Origin: Dichomitus squalens LYAD-421 SS1
Taxonomy: Eukaryota; Basidiomycota; Agaricomycetes; Polyporales; Polyporaceae
NCBI RefSeq assembly: GCF_000275845.1
Contig: NW_006766904.1
Coordinates: 337,890-401,889 of the forward strand
DNA length: 64,000 bases
Reading direction: 5' to 3'
The notes below the pieces were generated by a model, which had not been told where the DNA came from, did no database searches, and saw only the letters and a program-made list of their open reading frames with translations. The position numbers and the translations under genes are program-made. This document shows, piece by piece, positions 56,460 through 64,000 of the stretch (position 1 is the stretch's first letter; every line of letters starts with the position of its first letter).

Positions 56460-58215
56460 ATGACTTCCCTACAGTCTGAACAGATCACAGCAATAATCGC
56501 TCTCAAGTATGTCATACTTGACCATATGGTTGTGTCCCTCTTGGGAATTAGACACTGATGACTATCCTGAACCCTGAAGTACACTAGGAAGCTACTGCGG
56601 CATCACAGGAACAGGTATCTCAACCCAAGAGTCGAAATAACAGAAGGCCCTATATGCTGAGTGCTTCCTTTTCCTCACGACAGTGGTGTTTCTCTACGAT
56701 TCAGTCCTGACCGCCCCTGAGGAAATACGATGTTTCTGGGGTCGAAAAGTCACCGGTGGAGCGATTATATTCTGGCTTAACAAGTACATAACGATGCTTT
56801 CATTGTGCTGGGCCATTGGGAGCGATTTCCTCAAAATATCAGACACGGTAGGTCATACATATTAGTACATTGACCAGAGTCAACTCTGATATGGCTGGTA
56901 TTCTAACTTCACCAGAGGTCAGTCAATTGCAGACACATTTCTTCGGTATAGGACCGATGACAAGGACTTTCATGCCCGTGTAGCTGTGCTTCTTCTATGA
57001 TCGGTATTTCTTCGCTATATTACTTGTCCTATCTAGTCCAAGGAGGTAAGCATTGATGATTTTGTAGTCATATTAGGAACTGTATCAACTTTTGGGGTCT
57101 GCTAGCGTTTTCAGCCATGCGAGTTCATGCCCTCCGAAGAAGCCTGCTTCTCGGCTCTGCGACCTTCATTTTGTCCATAGCGCCTACCGTTGTCGGCTTT
57201 GTAGGCTAATTCGCCACACGATATGTTTCTATCGTAAGCTATCGGCTAACAGTCTGATAGGTTGTATTTGGGTACGGACTAACAGGCAGGAACGTCTTTC
57301 CTGTTGGATGCACTTCATTGGATAATGAGCCCACCGATCTTGTGAAGAAGTCAGTACTTACTCGCTCACTCAACCGTGAAGCATCCAGGACTGATATTTG
57401 CTTCTTTTGAATAGATGTAAGATATACGGTCATACCTCGGTTCGTCCATATTCACAAGTGAACACTTTAGTGACTATTGTGTCTCGTTCAAGCTTGCTTA
57501 TGGCAGACTGCATTGCCATCGGTGCAACGTGGTACACACTAGCTAGATCTCATGGCATTCGCCAAGCAGGGATGATCAAGGAGTCTATCTCGAGTGTTCT
57601 TTTGAATGATGGTGAGTACTGGCAAGTTGGGTGTGCAATTCACGTATGTACAATGCTCATCGAGTATGATCCAGGCACAATCTATTTTCTGCGAGTCGTA
57701 CCCCTTCGACCTGCGATAATTACTAACTCATACCTCGTCTAGTATACTCGCTATCCTGAACACTCTGCACTTGACGTTCACTTATCTTTCAGTATGTCCG
57801 CCTCCAGCACAAAAAATGGACTATTGAATATTCACAGAAGACAGATTGCTGAGCCCGCGATGCAAATAACTAGCGTCATAACCAATTATACAATACCGTA
57901 CGTGTCATCGATTATTACTTTATGAAGGTTTGATGAACGACTCAAACCCTGGTTTATAGACTGACCGCCGTTCTCATCTCACGCTTCCTCCTGCACTTAC
58001 AGTCCGCAAGTCTCCGGGCTGCGGGCTCTATGGCCTCTTCGCAGGTTTCATCAATGGACCTCAACAACTCGGTGATATTTGAGCGGGTAATCGGATCACT
58101 GGCAGCCTCGATAACGATGGATGATTATATCAGGCAGGAGGATGGCAGGGCTGAGAACGTGATGAGCATTAGCACGGAGGACGAAGAGGAACCAACTCAT
58201 ACATCGCAAGAGTGA
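56460..58215 (+). CDS. DUF6533 multi-pass membrane protein
   Basis: The gene splices into one complete family member. Exon 1 MTSLQSEQITAIIAL-N (56460-56506) joins TLGSYCGITGT, then VVFLYDSVLTAPEEIRCFWG and KVTGGAIIFWLNKYITMLSL, the DUF6533 core. Next are NFWGLLAFSAMRVHALRRSL and SLLLGSATFILSIAPTVVGF, VVFGYGLTGRNVFPVGCTSL, and VTIVSRSSLLMADCIAIGAT. The short TM exons are G-TIYFL and ILAILNTLHLTFTYLS, then LTAVLISRFLLHLQSASLRA. The tail is acidic (DDYIRQEDGRAE ... EDEEEPTHTSQE). The intron at 57691-57742 needs a GC donor (GCGAGT) with a perfect TACTAAC branch site to keep the helix in frame. Family knowledge: function unknown; seven TM helices are expected. Related to, but diverged from, the gene at 1.6-3.1 kb. 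Confidence 0.84.
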
Positions 58216-58588
58216 CTGGCTGTATCAAACAGAGTGATAAAGAGCGTAGCATTTGTCTATATGTACAGCGACTGACTCACCAAACTCTATTGCGCTGGAC
58301 TGCACTTATACTTGGTATGACCCGGAGCAGTGTCGTTCTTCGCCTCGCTATCGACATTCACAGTGATCTCGAAATTCCGGGCTGTCAACCTGAGCACCAT
58401 CCACCTTCAACATCAAACATTCCAGAACTCAAATAGCTGCAGTGACTCACGGTGAGAGTGTACGTAGGATAGGTGGTCTGTGACGAGGCCGAGGTTGGAT
58501 TCTAAGCGTTACTAATATCTGATATCGCAACTGATTCACCCCATTAAGACGCCGTGGTCCCACACAGTAGTTGTGTTTAGGAAAATGA

Positions 58589-58669
58589 GGGCACGTGGTG
58601 TAGTTGGTTATCACGCTCGCTTAGCAGAGTATTTGCGAGAGGGGTCCGGTTCAATCCCGGACGTGTCCA
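58589..58669 (+). tRNA. tRNA-Ala (AGC) with a 7-nt intron
   Basis: The cloverleaf is the same as at 5394-5467 except for the acceptor stem GGGCACG/CGTGTCC and an insertion in the anticodon loop. Exon parts CTCGC-TTAGCA and T-GCGAG flank GAGTATT (58627-58633) at the canonical 37/38 position. The anticodon is AGC, the discriminator A, and there is no encoded CCA. 81 nt with intron, 74 without. Confidence 0.9.
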
Positions 58670-58813
58670 CGACCCACCATACTCGACACTGTTTTGCCGA
58701 CGTATTGTCATATATTCCAACGGTAGGATACTCTACATCACAGCAACACAACGTTCGGCTGCGACCTTCCCATCGTCCAGCCTTATGACATCTCATTCCG
58801 CCAGTCGATTGAT

Positions 58814-60316
<1,503 letters not shown>

Positions 60317-60442
60317 GTTGTACGATGAATGCGGGAAAAGTTGGGCTCTTGACTCAGGATTCAGCGATGCCTGGTGGATTGCTTGGAGTGGCTCTCTCAA
60401 GTTGTGAGGGCGGGAGAATATGGAGTACTTAGTCCACGGGGG

Positions 60443-60450
60443 TATATATG
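60443..60450 (-). promoter_or_regulatory. TATA-like box for the OYE gene
   Basis: CATATATA on the minus strand, about 127 bp upstream of ATG 60316. A second candidate (CTATATAGG) lies near 60481. Confidence 0.4.
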
Positions 60451-61479
60451 TGGGCCGGCGGAGCCTTCTCCCAGGACACCTATATAGTAAGTGGATGAGA
60501 TTTGCGACATGCGGCGTCGTGGGACCCGTTGTCGACATGGGAGTGTGTGTCCGTGTGATCATGAGCACACTGGAAATTTTAGATCGTACCCTCCCTCGCG
60601 AGCGTGGAGATAACGCAAGTACGAGGATCCGACAAGGGAGACAGATCGAAATAGTTCAGAACAAATGGGTGCGTGAGGCGTCGTCACGCTCACTCCGACA
60701 TGATATGCACGTCGGAACGTCGACGTGAGATCAGTGAAAGTTGTCTTCTAGCAACATTGTTCAGAAAAAGAAAGCCACGTACTGGGACCTGGCTAAGAGC
60801 ATCTCGAATGCTACATATTGTGGCGGCGAGTGTCGACGGGAGATGCGCCGCCCCCGCCGCCCCGAAGACTGATCCGTACGTAGCGGTGACCCTTGTATGA
60901 CGGCGACCGCACTTTTCATACGCTTCTGTGATGCGAAAGGTGCACAAGACCAACTGGGCATCGCGGCTTACTTGCGGCTTGCGGGAGATGGCGTATTGCA
61001 CCCTTCGAGGGGATTCGGAGGGTTTCCCGGGAATCAGGCTTCCGGGATTCTAGAGTGTACTTGCTCAAGGCTGTCCATTTACGTCACTATCGTCTGCACT
61101 TGACTGCATCTTCAGTATATGTAACAACCCTTGAGGGGAGGGTTGTGAACAGATTTGCATGACAAGCAAACAGCAGACGAGAGAGCAGAACTGACGATGA
61201 TGGAGGATCACAGCAGAGACAGTGCGCGCGATTGGCGCACGGGCAATGGCATACGCTACGTCCGGAAAGTGCCGACGTTGGCAGAAGTGGAAGGAATGGC
61301 TTTGTATAGAACTAGCGCCGTGGGAAGAGAAGGCAGACAGCGATGAGAATAAAAAGCTCACCCCCTGCCGTGTTGCCGCCCTCGAGGTCTCTCTCTCTTG
61401 CCTGTCCGTCCCCCACCCCCCCCTCTCCGCCCGCTGCTACAAGCCTTTCCAGGCGCACCACTCCTTGCTCACAGTCAAA
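60451..61479. other. Divergent promoter region OYE / Kre9-like gene
   Basis: No gene recognised. A small perfect hairpin ACAACCCT-tgagggg-AGGGTTGT sits at 61124-61146. A pyrimidine-rich leader precedes the ATG at 61480. Confidence 0.45.
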
Positions 61480-62568
61480 ATGGTTTCCTTCAAGCTCGTC
61501 GCTCTTGCGCTTCCCATCGCCGTCGCTAGTAAGTCGGTTTCCCAGCCAAGGAAGTGCTTCCGTGCAAATGGTTGATTTTCGAACTTCCCTGCGGCCAGAC
61601 GCGATCAACATCCTCGGCCCTAGCGAGACCGACTTTTGGTGAGTGGCCTGCTACTCCGAGCCTTCGAGCCTGGACTGTTTGCTGAAGGGGGCCGTGTAGG
61701 GTCCAGAACCAGACCAACGTCATCACTTGGCAGTTCAACCAGGGCGACCCCAGCCCCATCGACATCGTTGTCATTAACTCGAACAACGCAACCTTGAACG
61801 GCGCCTTCTCGATCGCCCAATTCGTCAACATATCTCAGCAGGTGAGATAGACTCTCCACTGCTCTCTGTGGCGGCCACATTGACCTTTCTCGCCTCACAG
61901 ACTGTCACTGTGTAAGTGCACGCTTTCCAGTATGCATGGCACCTTCACAACGTGGCCTTGGGCCCTTGTCTGCTTGTCGGAGCTCCGAAGCAACGGCGAC
62001 TTTCGAGCACATTCTATCTCCGGAGAGCGTCACAGGCGAGGCGGGGAAGACGAGTTGACTCGGAGCGCCCGTCAAATTGTGACTGCGGCTAAGATCGCAA
62101 AGCATGTCCACCTCGATGCAGACGACTCGACGGGCTGTACTCCGAAACCTCTAGAATCAGACACTGACTAGGTTGCCCATAGCACCAACGTGACGCTGCG
62201 TCCCGGCGACGGCTACCTTGTCCAGTTCGTCAACACCACGAACCACACCGACGTCTTCGCCAACAGTTCTACCTTCACTGTGAAGCCCCCTGGTTGTACG
62301 TACACATTACATCCGGCCGTGCTATCGTGTCTCACGCATATCTTTGCCCTCAATAGCTCAGCCCGGCCCGACTGCGGCGCTCTCTAGCTCCGCTGCGAGC
62401 AGCAGCGCTACCTCGCCCTCGAGCGCGAGCGGCAGCGGCAGCTCTAGCTCCAGCAGCTCGACCCAATCCGCGGGAAGCAACGGTGCGGTCTCCTTGACCT
62501 CCACCGGTGGCATCTTCGGCGTTATCGCCGCCTGCGCCGTCGCATCCCTCTCTGCTCTCCTCTTGTGA
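61480..62568 (+). CDS. Kre9/Knh1-like GPI-anchored Ser/Thr-rich surface protein
   Basis: Five or so exons. The signal peptide MVSFKLVALALPIAVA is followed by the mature start DAINILGPSETDFW, then VQNQTNVITWQFNQGDPSPI, DIVVINSNNATLNGAFSIAQ, FVNISQQTVTV, NVTLRPGDGYLVQFVNTTNH and FANSSTFTVKPPG. This is the Ig-like Kre9/Knh1 N-terminal domain of agaricomycete surface proteins, with several N-glycosylation sites. The C-terminal part is a low-complexity Ser/Ala stretch and a hydrophobic end (GGIFGVIAACAVASLSALLL), a clear GPI signal. About 190 residues. Family knowledge: such proteins sit on the plasma membrane or wall; yeast Kre9 takes part in β-1,6-glucan assembly. Here only the domain type can be claimed. 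Confidence 0.78.
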
Positions 62569-63891
62569 GGACTGAGCCCGAGCCGACTGAGCATACCCGG
62601 GAGCTGTGGCCGCCACTCGGCGCAACTCTCGCCCTCTTCACTCACCTTGTGCAGCAACCCCTGAATCCCAATCGCTCCGAATGTCTCTGAATATGGACAG
62701 TGAACACTCTGGATACCCTCAGCATCTAGTGTGGCCACCCTCTTTCACCCCACCCTCGTTTAAGACTCGGCTTGTTGTGTGTAGTCTCTTTGTTGGTCAG
62801 AAGCCGGACTGCTGCATCCGATCGCGCGTTTTTCGACGCATGATTCGTGTTACATTCCCGCCTTTCTGAGGTCTGTGTTGTTGTCATCGCTTTCACGCTG
62901 TCTGTCGTGCTGCTTGTAGTGTACAGCTTAGCACTCTGCCAATGTTTCTATAGCTATGGCCTGGGTAGTTCCCACGCGCGCTACGTCCGCACGATGTACA
63001 TTTTGTGTATGGGAGACGAGCTCTTCGGAACAAGGCTGTAACCTCCCGCCGCGAGCATTATTATCTTGCTGTTTTGGTCTTTCCGAACAGGCGTGGGTGA
63101 ACTGGATCCGCATTCACGGACGCCTGGTAGCCTTTGACGGTCGTCGTATTTCCGTGTTGTGCGACTTGGGCGCATCCCTCATCTCGTCGTCCACTCCCGA
63201 TTCTGCTCAGGCGGCCCACCAGAGCGGATTCGGCGATGGCATCCTCGCCCGTGCGTGAGGACAGAGGTGGCAGACTGTTCACCCGGCACTTACGAGTTGT
63301 GAGCTGTGAATATTTGCGGGGCAACCGCGAATGGAGCGATGGATCCTTGCAGCAATAGAAAACCTCCGACTGCTATGCAATGTGCGTATCTCTGTTGCGA
63401 GTGAAGCAAAACAATTCCCTCCGAGCCCGAGTCCGTACTTCGAACACGTCCTGGCGGTCCCACTGGCACGGTGCGACGCCCGTTCCAGCCTCTCGTTCCC
63501 CGTCTCCTGTTCCCATTTCCCCGGATTCCTCGCCCAGCACTTTCTTTCCTCTCCCTCGGGCCCCAGCTGGCAACTTCCTCCAACCCGTTCCCCAGGCCTC
63601 GCTAGCACCCGCTCGCCCGCGGACACACACATAAAAGCAGCCAGCCCACGACCACGGCATCGTCTCGCGCCCCCACCCCTGCTCTCGCTCCCCGCACTCC
63701 GGATCCGAGCGACAGTCCGTGCCCCCCGCTGCGCACCGCTTCCAGCCGCGACGCGAACCCTCACAACGTCGACCCAAACCCGTGGCCTCGGAGCACGCGC
63801 ACCCTGCAGGCCAAGGCGGAGGCGGGCCCCCGACACACGCACACGCACACGCACACGCACACGCACACGCACATACGGAGGTTACCACCTC
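62569..63891. other. Right-edge spacer
   Basis: No recognised gene; open frames on the minus strand at 63279-63945 are composition-driven. It ends with a hexamer array before a possible ORF start. Confidence 0.4.
63835..63870. repeat. Microsatellite (ACACGC)6
   Basis: Six perfect copies of the hexamer ACACGC, about 22 bp before the ATG at 63892. Confidence 0.95.
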
Positions 63892-64000
63892 ATGAAGGCT
63901 GCCCCAGGCACTTCGCACCATGCCCCTGTTCCCCACACGCCACATCGTTGCCGGTACCAGCCAGGGCCACCACTGCCAGAATCCAGCGATGGCCGGCCTC
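63892..64000 (+). CDS. Possible start of an ORF running off the window
   Basis: ATG at 63892 opens a frame MKAAPGTSHHAPVPHTPHRC with no stop before the edge. The Pro/His-rich composition and lack of homology make this weak; the coding exons would lie beyond the window. Confidence 0.2.
   Translation, partial: MKAAPGTSHHAPVPHTPHRCRYQPGPPLPESSDGRP

Overview
The window is nuclear DNA of a filamentous basidiomycete, most likely a wood-decay agaricomycete (perhaps Polyporales). The evidence is dense genes split by many 50-90 bp GT-AG introns, GC-rich coding sequence, and families typical of Agaricomycetes: DUF6533 and DUF6593 proteins, many-exon F-box proteins, GPI-anchored GH16 and GH79, a bicupin oxalate decarboxylase, and a Gα with a low-complexity insert. 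The assignment rests on gene content only. All models were spliced by eye, so exon edges are approximate unless stated.

Layout. 1-5.1 kb: a small acidic protein (-), a DUF6533 membrane protein (+) and an F-box protein (+). 5.4 kb: tRNA-Ala(AGC) (-). 6.3-8.4 kb: Golgi pH regulator GPHR (+). 9.5-10.0 kb: a short single-TM protein (-) with a paralogue at 26.9 kb. 10.8-12.4 kb: GH16 glucanase (-). 13.6-15.3 kb: bHLH regulator (+). 18.2-20.9 kb: an atypical heterotrimeric Gα (+). 22.1-24.6 kb: monocarboxylate-type MFS transporter (-). 26.0-26.6 kb: a broken inverted copy of the GPHR 3' end. 28.3-31.1 kb: SET5-like methyltransferase (+) tail to tail with an ALKBH6-like dioxygenase (-). 31.6-35.2 kb: HNH-domain protein (-) and F-box protein (-). 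36.2-39.8 kb: DUF6593 protein (+) and BAG-domain co-chaperone (-), also tail to tail. 41.1-44.8 kb: GH79 glucuronidase (+), interrupted by an assembly gap flanked by an exact 979-bp duplication. 45.2-47.0 kb: oxalate decarboxylase (-). 47.1-50.2 kb: gene-poor, repeat-bearing DNA. 50.2-55.0 kb: eEF1B-gamma (+) and the palmitoyltransferase AKR1 (+). 56.5-58.2 kb: second DUF6533 gene (+). 58.6 kb: second tRNA-Ala(AGC) (+), this one with a 7-nt intron. 58.8-60.3 kb: Old Yellow Enzyme (-). 61.5-62.6 kb: Kre9/Knh1-like GPI-anchored wall protein (+). The right edge holds the possible start of another ORF.

The genes do not form one pathway. There is a loose secreted/cell-wall set (GH16, GH79, oxalate decarboxylase, Kre9-like) and a set of housekeeping or secretory-pathway genes (GPHR, AKR1, eEF1Bγ, ALKBH6, SET5, BAG).

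The most striking signal is the Gα gene. It has two consecutive candidate last exons, both in the same phase and each encoding a different complete C-terminal receptor-contact tail. Its switch II has Ser where the catalytic Gln should be. Other notable items are the paralogous single-TM pair with a conserved intron, the GPHR relic, the two tRNA-Ala genes that differ by a compensatory acceptor-stem pair plus an intron, and the assembly artefact in the GH79 gene.
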